Shown here: piece after piece, positions 18,327-27,320 of the stretch | Position numbering within the stretch: position 1 is the stretch's first letter | How the letters are laid out: each line of letters begins with the position of its first letter | The notes under the pieces: model-generated | The model's database searches: none | Seen by the model: only the letters and a program-made list of their open reading frames with translations | Told to the model about the DNA's origin: nothing | DNA from: Bacteroides sp. OF04-15BH | Lineage (GTDB): Bacteria > Bacteroidota > Bacteroidia > Bacteroidales > Bacteroidaceae | Assembly (NCBI RefSeq): GCF_003477995.1 | Contig: NZ_QUEM01000010.1 | Location: forward strand, 42,688-106,687 | Reading direction: 5' to 3' | DNA length: 64,000 nucleotides | Program-made: the position numbers and the translations under genes

Positions 18327-18407
18327 GCCCAGGTGGCGGAATGGTAGGCGCGCTCGTTTCTGGTGCGAGTGTTGAGAGACGTGCAGGTTCGAGTCCTGTT
18401 CTGGGCA
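18327..18407 (+). tRNA. tRNA-Leu body with CTG (Gln-type) anticodon; possible pseudo-tRNA
   Basis: 81-nt class II tRNA with long variable arm. It is identical to the tRNA-Leu(CAG) at 18610-18690 except for two bases: the anticodon reads CTG (18360-18362) in place of CAG, and the last D-loop base is G (18348) where the copy has the conserved A. All stems still pair. C-U-G would read CAG glutamine codons. The acceptor (G1-C72, A73) is leucine-like, not glutamine-like. CCA is not encoded (CAC follows A73). Confidence 0.85.
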
Positions 18408-18423
18408 CACTTCAGATAATCTC

Positions 18424-18507
18424 GGAGAGATGGCGGAATTGGTAGACGCGCTACTTTGAGGGGGTAGTGACAGTTGTGTCGTGGGAGTTCGAGTCTCCTT
18501 CTCTTCA
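18424..18507 (+). tRNA. tRNA-Leu (GAG)
   Basis: 84-nt class II tRNA: acceptor GGAGAGA/TCTCTTC, anticodon loop TTGAGGG with GAG at 18458-18460, long variable arm, T-loop TTCGAGT, A73. No oddity apart from a G2:U71 pair. Confidence 0.93.
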
Positions 18508-18519
18508 CAAAAAATAAAT

Positions 18520-18592
<73 letters not shown>

Positions 18593-18609
18593 CTTCTTCC
18601 GAAAGGAAT

Positions 18610-18690
18610 GCCCAGGTGGCGGAATGGTAGACGCGCTCGTTTCAGGTGCGAGTGTTGAGAGACGTGCAGGTTCGAGTCCTGTTCTGGGCA
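18610..18690 (+). tRNA. tRNA-Leu (CAG)
   Basis: 81-nt class II tRNA with anticodon CAG at 18643-18645, conserved A at the D-loop end and A73. The next three bases are CCA (18691-18693), so the 3' end may be encoded here. Confidence 0.95.
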
Positions 18691-18708
18691 CCACCATTCA
18701 CACAATGC

Positions 18709-18738
18709 AAGGCTGTATCTCATAAAAGATACAGCCTT
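18709..18738 (+). terminator. Terminator of the tRNA cluster
   Basis: AAGGCTGTATCT (18709-18720) pairs perfectly with AGATACAGCCTT (18727-18738); a T-rich run follows. Confidence 0.75.
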
Positions 18739-18778
18739 ATTTGTTTTCATACGGATGTCGTTTATGCGGCAGAAAATA

Positions 18779-18820
18779 ATTACGCCCCAAAAGTCGCTTG
18801 TGGAACTTTTGGGGCGTAAT
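18779..18820. terminator. Second terminator, facing the symporter gene
   Basis: A perfect 16-bp stem (18779-18794 with 18805-18820) with TTTTTT after the right arm and A-rich sequence before the left; it probably ends the minus-strand symporter gene as well. Confidence 0.8.
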
Positions 18821-18858
18821 TCCGTTTTTTAGCCTTCATGATCCGGCGAACCGGAAGA

Positions 18859-19806
18859 TTATGATTCTTTTCTTTGTTTCTGCTGGATTTGCCATGTGTT
18901 GAACAGATTGTGCCAGACACTGTAGCAGCCTCCGGCGATGGCCGTAGCAGGATTCATGAAACTGCTGCCCAGCCAGATGGCGAATACCGTGTTCTTCTGG
19001 CCGAACGACTGTCCGGCAGAGATGCTGTCTCCAAATCGTTTTCCAATGGCTTTTCCGGCCCAGAACTGAAAGGCGCAGCAGACAAGAGAAACCAGGGCGA
19101 TTCCCAGCAGAGTGCCCAAACCGACGGAAGTATGTGTCACGCTCTGCGCCGTGATGCCCATGGCGATGGATAAGGCTACTCCCCAAAGATAAAAGGCCAG
19201 ATTGCGTACCTGATTGATTCTGTCGGTGATTTTTCGGAAGAAAGTCCGGAATATCCAGGCTGCTGCCATCGGGGCGATAAGCAGCGGGAAAGTGCGCGCC
19301 ATAATGATGGTGGCCAGACTGCCGAAAGAATAATGCTGTGCGTCGCTGAGCAATGGGAGCAACACCGGTATGGTGCAGGCCGTGACTATGTTGATCAGGA
19401 TGGTATAGGAGATGGTTCCCGAAATGTTTCCACCCAGTTTCTCGGTGACTACGGCTGCCGCTGTGGCTGTGGGGCAGATAAAACAGAGAATTGCCGCCTC
19501 GATCCAGATTTGCAGGTCCGGATTGACCCACGGAGTGACCAGTGCCAGCAGGAAGCTGATGCCCACCTGAAGCAGTGTGATGAGGATTTGCCACCGTGAA
19601 GGACGCAGTTTTTGCAGGTCGATCTTGCAGAAGGTGAGAAATAACATGGAAAAAATCAGGCAGGGCTGAATGATTCCCAGACTGCGGTTGATGAAAGGGC
19701 TGATGCGGTCGATATGCGGGATATACGAACCGATGACATACAGCAACACTCCCGTGACAATGGCTACCGGAAGTGTCCATTTTTTTAGAAAACTGATTAT
19801 CTTCAT
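18859..19806 (-). CDS. Bile acid:sodium symporter (BASS/SBF) family transporter
   Basis: 315-residue membrane protein with about nine to ten hydrophobic helices. The opening MKIISFLKKWTLPVAIVTG and the polar segments (FICPTATAAAVV in the middle, SAGQSFGQKNTVFAIWLG near the end) match the SBF-like fold, where the crossed helices bind sodium and substrate. Family members move bile acids, pantoate, pyruvate or other organic anions with Na+; the substrate cannot be told here. A minus-strand -7 box TACCTTTG lies at 19837-19830. It is a single gene. Confidence 0.85.
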   Translation of the reverse strand: MKIISFLKKWTLPVAIVTGVLLYVIGSYIPHIDRISPFINRSLGIIQPCLIFSMLFLTFCKIDLQKLRPSRWQILITLLQVGISFLLALVTPWVNPDLQIWIEAAILCFICPTATAAAVVTEKLGGNISGTISYTILINIVTACTIPVLLPLLSDAQHYSFGSLATIIMARTFPLLIAPMAAAWIFRTFFRKITDRINQVRNLAFYLWGVALSIAMGITAQSVTHTSVGLGTLLGIALVSLVCCAFQFWAGKAIGKRFGDSISAGQSFGQKNTVFAIWLGSSFMNPATAIAGGCYSVWHNLFNTWQIQQKQRKES

Positions 19807-19876
19807 TTTTTTAGTTGTATAAACGGGTGCAAAGGTAGCTTTTTCAAGGAATATCTGTTATAATTTGTTTTCTATG

Positions 19877-19942
19877 TTTGTGCAATTCGTGTATTTTTCC
19901 TAATTTTGCCCTTGGATTACCTATTGATATGGGAAATAGGTA
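19877..19942 (+). promoter_or_regulatory. Promoter and leader hairpin of the 19989 gene
   Basis: TTTG (19877-19880), 20 bases, TAATTTTG (19901-19908) is a full consensus promoter. The leader then contains TACCTATT (19918-19925) pairing with AATAGGTA (19935-19942). A further AGGTA at about 19957 could pair with the left arm instead, so two structures are possible. The leader is about 75 bases. Confidence 0.6.
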
Positions 19943-19988
19943 GCCCTTACTTTTTTAGGTATTAAATTGTTTATTTTATATTAGGCAG

Positions 19989-20549
19989 ATGAATTTATAT
20001 ATCCGCTATTTTGATGAAGAATGTGTTGTAAGCAGTGTGCAGGAAGCATTTGATTTCCTGGCTTCAATTCCGGGCATTGTTGTGGATGATTATTTTATGA
20101 ACGATCTGAAGCAGTATATGGAAAGTCCGATGCCTTATCCGAAAAGATATAAGGTGCGCCCCAGAGTTTATTTCATTGTAATCAAGACAATGGCGCAGAC
20201 TTTGGCCGAATTCAAGGAGAACGGTGCCCGTCAGACTATGGCCGTAGAAAACCCGAAAGATGCTGTGATTAACCGTCTTACCGAAGAGCAGATCGGATGG
20301 TATGAAGGCGAAGTGCTGTTTAAACGGGTGATTGCCATTCCCGGAACCAATAAGTTCCAGTATAAGGACACCACGTTCAAGGCCAGAGTCAAGGCACATT
20401 CACCCATGGAATGTTATACCCGGATTATCGATCATTTGCGTGCACGCCGGGATGTAGATCCCCGCAGTCAGTTTCCTTCTTCTAAGGGACGTAACTTCCG
20501 TTATCAGTTTTTGGGGATGTTGCCGGAGAGCGCTGAACAGCAGGCATAA
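19989..20549 (+). CDS. Conserved hypothetical protein (Bacteroidales)
   Basis: 186 residues, soluble, with no signal peptide or membrane segment. I do not recognise the family. Visible: a mixed alpha/beta composition, an acidic N-terminal half (FDEECVVSS..., DDYFMNDLKQYM), a basic middle (YPKRYKVRPRVYF) and a charged C-terminal region with HLRARRDVDPRSQF. It begins with MNLYIRYFDEE about 75 bases after a strong promoter with a structured leader, and is followed after 56 bases by a second unknown gene; no terminator lies between them, so the two are probably co-transcribed. Confidence 0.7.
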   Translation: MNLYIRYFDEECVVSSVQEAFDFLASIPGIVVDDYFMNDLKQYMESPMPYPKRYKVRPRVYFIVIKTMAQTLAEFKENGARQTMAVENPKDAVINRLTEEQIGWYEGEVLFKRVIAIPGTNKFQYKDTTFKARVKAHSPMECYTRIIDHLRARRDVDPRSQFPSSKGRNFRYQFLGMLPESAEQQA

Positions 20550-20605
20550 CCCCGATGTTTCTATGTGGCAAATACTAACTATTAAAAACTTAATGACAGA
20601 AACTT

Positions 20606-21346
20606 ATGCATAATAAAAATTACGCGGTTGAGTCTGTGCTGGATCTGAATTCCAGCAATATTTGGGGGTTGGATGCTATGGAGTTGGCAGAATTGTGGAA
20701 CAATGAAAAGAAGGATGAGGATTCTCCTGCTTCTGAAGACAAGATTCTGAATATTCTGCGACTGGCTTTTGAAGTGACCCAGTTTGATTCGGACAATGAA
20801 CGCGAGGCAGCCAAATATAAAACCGGATCTTATGTAGTTCTTTCTCATTTCGATGAGAAGAAAAAGGGTGCAATCGCAATCCGCAAAAAGGAAATCAAGC
20901 GGATTACCGACCTCTCTTATGAGAATGTAAAATACATTTCTGCCGCAACTTTGCTTGAGTTGATTGAACGGAACTTCGGTGGCGGTTGGGATTCTATCTC
21001 ACTGGCCATTAAGGACATTATCGAGTCTGCCTTCGATATCAGTACCACAACCTTGCCGGCATCACGCATTCATGCCAAGGGAGGTACTCTGGAGCGTAAG
21101 GTGGCCGACGGATACGAATATCTGGAAGTGCCGAAAGGAACCTGGGTGGAGGCAATCTTTGCCAAGAAGAAAGACTTGCAGGAGAAACTGCGCTTCATTC
21201 CGGAACCTGAGTATGATGAAGACGGAAACCGTCGTCACGTAGCCGATGAGAATGATGACGACAATAGCGATGACGAAAGCTTCTACGAGAGCTACACTCC
21301 CGAAGCTGATGTAAAAGATGTAGATGATATGTCGGATGATCTGTAA
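20606..21346 (+). CDS. Conserved hypothetical protein with acidic tail
   Basis: 246 residues, soluble, family not recognised. The N-terminal part is charged and helix-rich; the middle (about 105-175) has a segment IERNFGGGWDSISLAIKDI and later LPASRIHAKGG. The last 40 residues are extremely acidic (runs of D and E), a feature of proteins that contact basic partners such as nucleic-acid-binding proteins. It lies downstream of the 19989 gene with no terminator between them, and a clean terminator follows. A transcription- or ribosome-linked role is only a guess. Confidence 0.7.
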   Translation: MHNKNYAVESVLDLNSSNIWGLDAMELAELWNNEKKDEDSPASEDKILNILRLAFEVTQFDSDNEREAAKYKTGSYVVLSHFDEKKKGAIAIRKKEIKRITDLSYENVKYISAATLLELIERNFGGGWDSISLAIKDIIESAFDISTTTLPASRIHAKGGTLERKVADGYEYLEVPKGTWVEAIFAKKKDLQEKLRFIPEPEYDEDGNRRHVADENDDDNSDDESFYESYTPEADVKDVDDMSDDL

Positions 21347-21370
21347 GGATTGCTGATATAAACAGGATAT

Positions 21371-21411
21371 AACGAGTATTCTGCCGGAAGGGGTGCAGAA
21401 TACTCGTTTTT
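21371..21411 (+). terminator. Terminator of the two-gene unknown operon
   Basis: A perfect 14-bp stem (21371-21384 with 21395-21408) followed by T residues. Confidence 0.85.
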
Positions 21412-21457
21412 GTGAAACTGGCCCTTCCCCGATAACGAATTTGATTGTTTTCTGCTG

Positions 21458-24005
21458 ATGCCCGTATGTCGTCTGCTTGTTCTGCTCTTTATTCTTTCTG
21501 TTTTCGGACAGAAGGAAGCATTTGCCGTATCCGGGCAGTCCTTGTCCGACTCCACGGAAGTGGTACTCCCGTTGGACAGCATGGCTTTTCAAGAACTGGT
21601 AATCTCGGGTAAGAAAACACCGATGATGCTGAAAGGAGACACGTTGGTATTTGACGTGTCGTGTTTCTTTGTGCCCGAAGGGTCGAAACTCCGTACCCTG
21701 CTGGAGCGTATTCCCGGCATTGAAGTCACAACCGACGGCAGGATTATGGCGCAGGGAAAGGAAGTGGTTCGCATCAAGCTCAACGGACGGGATTTCTTTG
21801 AAGAAGGAAAGGAGATGGCCCTGAATACTCTTCCGGCAGATATCTTGTGCGAGGTCCGCTTGTATCAGGAATATTCCGATGAGGAGGAATATACCGGTGT
21901 GCATCGCAATGAAGGAGAGCAGGTGCTCGATGTATATACCTATGCCGACCGTTCGAGAGGCTGGTTTATTGATGCGGTAGCTGCCGGTGGAAGCAGAAAA
22001 CGGTATCAGGCAAATGCTACCGTGAGTGGTTTTTCGTCCCGCATGCAGGGCATCCTGTCTTGTTCGGCCGACAATCAGCCTGCCGCCTTCGGTATCGGCG
22101 AGTCTTATCTGGACAAGTTGTCTGCCGAAACCAATGTGAATGAAGTGGTCCGGCAGAATTACAACGGAATTCTGAATTTTTTCAAAGGTCCCTGGGAAGT
22201 GAATGCCACAGCTTTTTTGAATCAGGGAGAAACCAGGTCGAAGGCGGAGAGCACCACAGAGTATTACTGGAAGCCTTCGCAGGTGTACGCTCAGGCGCAG
22301 GATGAAAAGGAAACAGACACGGAGACGGCTAATTTCTCGCTCGACTGGACCTATACCGGAAACGAGTTTGCCTGGCGTACCAAAACCTATCTGAACCGTT
22401 CGAAATACCGTTATAAGCAGTATTCCCTGTCGGAGACCCGTGAACGCTATCTGGAGACAGTGAATGGCGTGCCGATGGACCGTGAGCGCGCGCTGAACAG
22501 CAATATGTATATGAACGACGGGAATCTGGATGGAACAGGCGGAGGCATTACCACCTCGCTGAACAAGTCCTGGGGAGAGAAAGGAAGTAACTGGGATTTG
22601 TCGGCCGGCGCCTATTATACCCGTCATAATGAAGACAGCTATTCCCATGCAGATATTTATTACTCTCATGCTGACGCGATGAGCCGGCAGGTGCTTGAAT
22701 CACACATGGTCAAGAAAAACCTGCGTGGCTTTGTCAAGGGAATCCTGACGTGGGTGCCGTGTGATCCGCTTAAACTGCAGCTGGCATACGGAGCGGACGG
22801 GCAGTATGACGATGTGGACAAGCAAGTGTCCGACCTGAGTTATGTTTTCCTGGATCTGATGATTCCGGACGGAAACTTGCCGGTCGACAGTCTGGACAAG
22901 CAGGCGCATCTGCTTACCTGGATTCATAATGTAAGAGCCTTGGTGCAGTATTCGGTGGGTAACTGGGTGCTGACCGGAGGGGTGACGCTTGAGCCGCAGC
23001 GGCTGCTGCTTCATTACGTGAAAGGAAATAAGGGAATAGACAGTGTGCAGGCCTCGTGTGCTGTTCTGCCGGAGCTGACTCTGGCATATAAGAAACAGGA
23101 GTCATGGGGCGTGAATCTTCGTTATCTGGGTCGCCGCAAACAGCCGGATCTTACGGGAATGCTGCCCATCTGGGACTGTACGGACCCTCTGCACCGCTAT
23201 GTGGGAAATGCTTCTTTGCGTCCCGAAACGAATCATGTCCTGTCTGCTACGTTCTTCTGCTTCAACCCCGATGTGCAACGGCAGCTCAATGTGGCTGCCA
23301 ATGTGGTCGCCAATCAGCAGACCATCAGCCAGCAGACCAGCTTTGATGCAGAGAAAGGAGCTTATACCGTGATGCCGGTCAATGTGGACGGAAACTGGAA
23401 CGCCTCCTGTTTCCTGGATTTTACAACCTCGTTCCGCAATGCACGGCGATGGAATCTGGACTGGAAAAGTACGGTCAGCAGTGCCTCGGAACGTGCCTTG
23501 CAGGAGGCTTATGCCGGACAACGGGAATCGCTCGGTTAGGGTGAACTCACTGACAACGACCCATTATGGGGCTGTGCAGTACAAATACCGCTCGCTGTTG
23601 TTTAAACCTTATGGATATATGACGCTGGCCCGTTACCGGAATGATTACCAGGATGAACTGAATTCTGACTTATGGGTGTATGGCTGGGGAGGTCTGATGC
23701 GTCTGGACTTTGATTTCGGTCTGAGTTTCGGCATAGACTGCTATCGTAACTGTCGCTCGGGTTACTGGGAGAAGAGCATGAATGGCAAGGAGTGGATCTG
23801 TAATTTCGAGGTTTCGTATTCATTCCTGAAGAACCGTTCTATGGAAATCAAACTGCAGGGCTTCGATGTGTTGCAGGAACTTCATGCGGTGAATCAGGTC
23901 AATACGGTGGCCTATCGTCAGGAAACCATTAACCATAAAGGCGTGAACAGCTACTTCATGCTGAACCTGCGCTACCATTTTGACCGCTTTCCGGGAGGAG
24001 CATAG
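21458..24005 (+). pseudogene. Frameshifted outer-membrane beta-barrel / TonB-receptor-like protein
   Basis: Frame one gives 693 residues to a TAG at 23537-23539; the barrel continues one frame over to 24005. Removing one G from GG at 23534-23535 yields a continuous product of 848 residues (...RESL-VRVNS...), so a one-base insertion or a sequencing error is the simplest cause. The N-terminus is a signal peptide (to about residue 23), then a plug-like region (LVFDVSCFFVPEG, LLERIPGIEV, IKLNGRDFF), then a long barrel with repeated aromatic strands. No carboxypeptidase-like N-terminal domain and no SusD partner are seen. If the shift is real, the last 160 residues including the final strands are lost. 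Confidence 0.75.
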
Positions 24006-24100
24006 GCTGTATTAATATTCGTTATGAAGGTGTTTTTATTTCCATCTTGTGGGGGCTTCTCGTTTTTTTCTGCTACCTTTGTAAAATAAAGCATATCATT

Positions 24101-24961
24101 ATGGGAAAAAAATCAAGAAGAAAATGGTTCGTTCCCGCAGGTGTGGAACCTACTGAATTGGAAAAGAAGGTGATGTCCTTTGAACAGCAGGGATGTCTGG
24201 TTCCCGACAGAAAGCTGATCAAGACACAAGAACAGATAGAAGGAATTCGCCGCAGTGGTGTGATCAATACCGGTGTCCTGGACTTGGTGGCTCAGGAAAT
24301 CCGTCCGGGAATGACCACTCTGGAGATTGACAAACTGGTGTATGATTACACCGTGGGACATGGTGCGATACCGGCACCGCTGAATTACGAAGGATTTCCG
24401 AAGAGTGTGTGCACCTCAATCAATGAGGTGGTGTGCCACGGTATTCCAAGCGAGTTTGATGTACTGGAGGAAGGCGATATCGTGAATGTGGACGTCTCTA
24501 CCATTCTGGACGGTTATTACAGCGATGCTTCGCGTATGTTCGTTGTGGGAGGTAAGACCACTCCCCAGAAGCAGAAGCTGGTGGATGTGGCCCGTGAATG
24601 TCTGGAAATCGGTATGCAGGCAGCCCAGCCTTATGGATTTGTGGGCGACATCGGTCATGCCATTGCCCAGCATGCTCATAAGAACGGTTTCTCGGTAGTG
24701 CGCGACTTGTGCGGTCATGGTGTGGGACTGGAGTTTCACGAAGAGCCCGAAGTGCTGCATTACGGAAAGAAACGTACCGGTATGCTGCTCGTGCCCGGTA
24801 TGGTGTTTACCATTGAGCCGATGATTAATATGGGCGACTGGAGAGTGTTTGTAGACGAGGAAGATGGTTGGACGGTGGTGACCGAAGACGAACTGCCCAG
24901 TGCCCAGTGGGAACACACCTTTGTGATGACCGAACACGGACTGGAAATATTGACACACTAA
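24101..24961 (+). CDS. map: Methionine aminopeptidase type I
   Basis: 286 residues from the ATG at 24101, placed 20 bases after a -7 box (TACCTTTG, 24074-24081); the longer frame from 24047 would start upstream of the promoter. It removes the initiator methionine from new proteins. Metal ligands are visible in order: D in NVDVSTILDGYYSDAS (two Asp), H in GHGVGLEFHEEP, E in FTIEPMINMG and E in AQWEHTF. A basic extension of about 45 residues (GKKSRRKWFVPAG) precedes the catalytic domain and might contact the ribosome. It is first of map-tsaD-cinA. Confidence 0.94.
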   Translation: MGKKSRRKWFVPAGVEPTELEKKVMSFEQQGCLVPDRKLIKTQEQIEGIRRSGVINTGVLDLVAQEIRPGMTTLEIDKLVYDYTVGHGAIPAPLNYEGFPKSVCTSINEVVCHGIPSEFDVLEEGDIVNVDVSTILDGYYSDASRMFVVGGKTTPQKQKLVDVARECLEIGMQAAQPYGFVGDIGHAIAQHAHKNGFSVVRDLCGHGVGLEFHEEPEVLHYGKKRTGMLLVPGMVFTIEPMINMGDWRVFVDEEDGWTVVTEDELPSAQWEHTFVMTEHGLEILTH

Positions 24962-24974
24962 GCTTTTGTATTTT

Positions 24975-26009
24975 ATGGAAGAGAAAAAGGATATATATAT
25001 ATTAGGTATAGAGTCCAGCTGTGATGATACATCGGCGGCTGTGCTGCGAAACGGAGTGCTGCTGAGTAATGTTACAGCCAGTCAGGCCGTGCACGAGGCT
25101 TATGGCGGTGTGGTGCCGGAGCTGGCTTCACGTGCGCATCAGCAGAATATCGTTCCGGTGGTGGATCAGGCCATTAAGCGGGCCGGCATTACTAAGGAAC
25201 AGCTTTCGGCAGTGGCATTCACCCGTGGGCCGGGTCTGATGGGCTCGTTGCTGGTGGGCGTGTCTTTTGCCAAGGGATTTGCCCGTGCTCTGGGTATTCC
25301 TCTGATTGATGTGAACCATCTTCAGGGACATGTGCTGGCCCATTTCATCAAGGAGAATGATGAGGACAATAACCAGCCGGAATATCCGTTCCTGTGCTTG
25401 CTTGTCAGTGGCGGTAACTCTCAGATCATTCTGGTAAAGGCCTATAACGACATGGAAGTGCTGGGCCAGACAATTGATGATGCAGCCGGTGAGGCTATTG
25501 ACAAGTGTTCCAAGGTGATGGGACTGGGCTATCCCGGTGGTCCGATCATCGACAAGCTGGCGCGTCAGGGAAATCCTCAGGCGTATCATTTTGCCCGTCC
25601 GCAGATTGAGGGATATAATTACAGTTTCAGCGGTCTGAAGACCTCTTTCCTTTATTCGCTGAGAGACTGGTTGAAGGAAGACCCTGATTTCATTGAGCAT
25701 CATAAGGAAGATCTGGCCGCTTCGCTGGAGTTTACCATTGTGGATATCCTCATGAAGAAACTTCGCAAGGCGGCAAAGGATACGGGCATCCGTCAGGTGG
25801 CCGTGGCCGGAGGTGTATCGGCAAACAACGGATTGCGCAATGCCTTCCAGGAGCATGCCCGTAAGTACGGATGGAAAATATTTATACCAAAATTCGGATA
25901 TACAACGGATAATGCTGCCATGATTGGTATCACAGGATACTTTAAGTATCTGGACAAGGATTTCTGCGATATCGACCTTCCGGCATATTCGCGGGTCACT
26001 TTAAAATAA
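24975..26009 (+). CDS. tsaD: tRNA N6-adenosine threonylcarbamoyltransferase
   Basis: 344 residues from ATG 24975; a TTG nine bases upstream is open but less likely. TsaD transfers the threonylcarbamoyl group to A37 of ANN-decoding tRNAs, with TsaB and TsaE. ASKHA-fold motifs are complete: GIESSCDDTSAAVL at the start, the metal-binding HLQGHVLAHF (about 110), SGGNSQI (about 138), GGPIIDKLARQGNP and GVSANNGLR near 280. TsaB, TsaE and TsaC are not in the window. It lies 13 bases after map and 9 before the cinA-like gene. Confidence 0.96.
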   Translation: MEEKKDIYILGIESSCDDTSAAVLRNGVLLSNVTASQAVHEAYGGVVPELASRAHQQNIVPVVDQAIKRAGITKEQLSAVAFTRGPGLMGSLLVGVSFAKGFARALGIPLIDVNHLQGHVLAHFIKENDEDNNQPEYPFLCLLVSGGNSQIILVKAYNDMEVLGQTIDDAAGEAIDKCSKVMGLGYPGGPIIDKLARQGNPQAYHFARPQIEGYNYSFSGLKTSFLYSLRDWLKEDPDFIEHHKEDLAASLEFTIVDILMKKLRKAAKDTGIRQVAVAGGVSANNGLRNAFQEHARKYGWKIFIPKFGYTTDNAAMIGITGYFKYLDKDFCDIDLPAYSRVTLK

Positions 26010-26018
26010 TGAACGGAT

Positions 26019-26522
26019 ATGAACGTAGAATCAAAAATCTTAAGTAGAGAAATAAGTCCGATACTCTGGAAAGCCGGAGCAACGGTGTCTACCGCCGAGA
26101 GTTGCACCGCCGGACAGATTTCGGCCGCTCTGACTTGTGTGCCGGGTAGTTCTGCCTACTTCCAGGGTGGAGTGGTGTGCTACTCTAATGATGTGAAAGT
26201 GAAAGTTCTAGGTGTTCCTCAGGATATGATCAATGACTTCGGTGCCGTGAGTGAACCGGTGGTGCGCGCCATGCTCGAAGGAGCGCTCAAGGCTTTCGAA
26301 ACAACCTATGCTGTAGCCGTGACCGGATTTGCCGGACCAGGTGCCGGACCGGAAGCTCCGGTGGGTACAATCTGGATTGCCGTGGGTAGCGAAAAAGAGG
26401 TCAATGTGATCAAATTGGAAGGAGACGACGGGCGCGATGTCAATTTGGCGCGGGCTACTCATGTGGCCTTGCAAATGCTGCTGGATTTGTTGAAAAAGGA
26501 TTTTCCGGCAGAGGCAGAATGA
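26019..26522 (+). CDS. CinA C-terminal-domain protein (nicotinamide-nucleotide amidohydrolase, PncC-like)
   Basis: 167 residues forming the CinA C-terminal domain alone. Characterised members (PncC) deamidate NMN to nicotinate mononucleotide in NAD recycling. The signature STAESCTAGQISAALT (about residue 22), GGVVCYSNDVK and VTGFAGPGAGPEAPVGT (catalytic loop region) are intact. The N-terminal molybdopterin-like domain of full CinA is absent, as usual for the stand-alone form. It ends the map operon; the next promoter begins 17 bases downstream. Confidence 0.9.
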   Translation: MNVESKILSREISPILWKAGATVSTAESCTAGQISAALTCVPGSSAYFQGGVVCYSNDVKVKVLGVPQDMINDFGAVSEPVVRAMLEGALKAFETTYAVAVTGFAGPGAGPEAPVGTIWIAVGSEKEVNVIKLEGDDGRDVNLARATHVALQMLLDLLKKDFPAEAE

Positions 26523-26539
26523 TTTTTTTCTCAAAATAC

Positions 26540-26570
26540 TTGTATATTTGGAAATTAACCATTAATTTTG
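26540..26570 (+). promoter_or_regulatory. Promoter of the rpmB operon
   Basis: TTG (26540-26542), 20 bases, TAATTTTG (26563-26570); rpmB starts 52 bases downstream. Confidence 0.65.
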
Positions 26571-26621
26571 CAACCTGTTTGAAGGAAGCTATTAGAAAGT
26601 TAACAAAAAAGGAAGATAGAA

Positions 26622-26882
26622 ATGTCGAAGATTTGTCAAATTACCGGAAAGAAGGCCATGATTGGCAACAATGTTTCTCACTCAAAGCGTCATACTAAGA
26701 GAAGCTTTGATGTAAACTTGTTTACTAAGAAGTTCTACTATGTAGAGCAGGATTGCTGGATCAGCTTGAACATCAGCGCTGCCGGCCTGCGTTACATTAA
26801 TAAAGTAGGTCTTGATGCTGCGTTGAACAATGCGGTTTCAAAGGGATATTGTGATTGGAAAAGCATTAAAGTAATTGCTTAA
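26622..26882 (+). CDS. rpmB: 50S ribosomal protein L28
   Basis: 86-residue bL28. It starts [21 protein letters not shown], with the family pattern C-x2-T-G-K-x-N-x-V-SHS, a basic segment KRHTKRSF and the usual C-terminal ...[13 protein letters not shown] region. It is first of the rpmB-rpmG-DUF4295 operon, the arrangement usual in Bacteroidetes. Confidence 0.96.
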   Translation: MSKICQITGKKAMIGNNVSHSKRHTKRSFDVNLFTKKFYYVEQDCWISLNISAAGLRYINKVGLDAALNNAVSKGYCDWKSIKVIA

Positions 26883-26902
26883 TTTTAAGGAGGTAGAAAC
26901 TT

Positions 26903-27091
26903 ATGGCAAAGAAGGCTAAAGGTAATAGAGTGCAGGTAATTTTAGAGTGCACTGAAATGAAGGAGAGTGGTCTTCCTGGAACATCACGCTATGTTACCAT
27001 GAAGAATAGAAAGAACACTCCAGAGAGATTGGAATTGAAGAAGTACAATCCAATCCTGAAGAGAATGACTGTACATAAAGAAATTAAATAA
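26903..27091 (+). CDS. rpmG: 50S ribosomal protein L33
   Basis: 62-residue bL33 without zinc-binding cysteine pairs (C-minus type). The start is set by AAGGAGG upstream; [22 protein letters not shown] is the family core (quoted in part: [20 protein letters not shown]). It is second in the operon, 20 bases after rpmB. Confidence 0.96.
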   Translation: MAKKAKGNRVQVILECTEMKESGLPGTSRYVTMKNRKNTPERLELKKYNPILKRMTVHKEIK

Positions 27092-27103
27092 TAATTAGTA
27101 ACT

Positions 27104-27262
27104 ATGGCAAAGAAAACCGTTGCAACCCTCCAGACTGGTAAAACAGATGGACGTTCTTATACAAAGGTAATCAAGATGGTAAAGAGCCCGAAGACTGGTG
27201 CTTACATCTTTGATGAGCAGATGGTTCCAAACGAGCAAGTCAAGGACTTCTTCAAGAACTAA
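27104..27262 (+). CDS. DUF4295 small basic protein
   Basis: 52-residue lysine-rich protein beginning MAKKTVATLQTGKTDGRSYT and ending in VKDFFKN. This small family occurs after rpmG in Bacteroidetes and is probably ribosome-linked from its position and charge, though its role is not established. It is 12 bases after rpmG and ahead of the operon terminator. Confidence 0.9.
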   Translation: MAKKTVATLQTGKTDGRSYTKVIKMVKSPKTGAYIFDEQMVPNEQVKDFFKN

Positions 27263-27276
27263 AATAATGACAAACC

Positions 27277-27309
27277 GCCCCTTCTAGTTATGCTAGAAGG
27301 GGCTTTTTG
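27277..27309 (+). terminator. Terminator of the rpmB operon
   Basis: GCCCCTTCTAG (27277-27287) pairs with CTAGAAGGGGC (27293-27303), then T5. Confidence 0.92.
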
Positions 27310-27320
27310 TTTATAAAAGG

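Noticed and set aside
21062..22669. 535-codon minus-strand frame opposite the barrel gene
   Set aside because: Shadow frame; the plus strand has a signal peptide, plug motifs and barrel strands.
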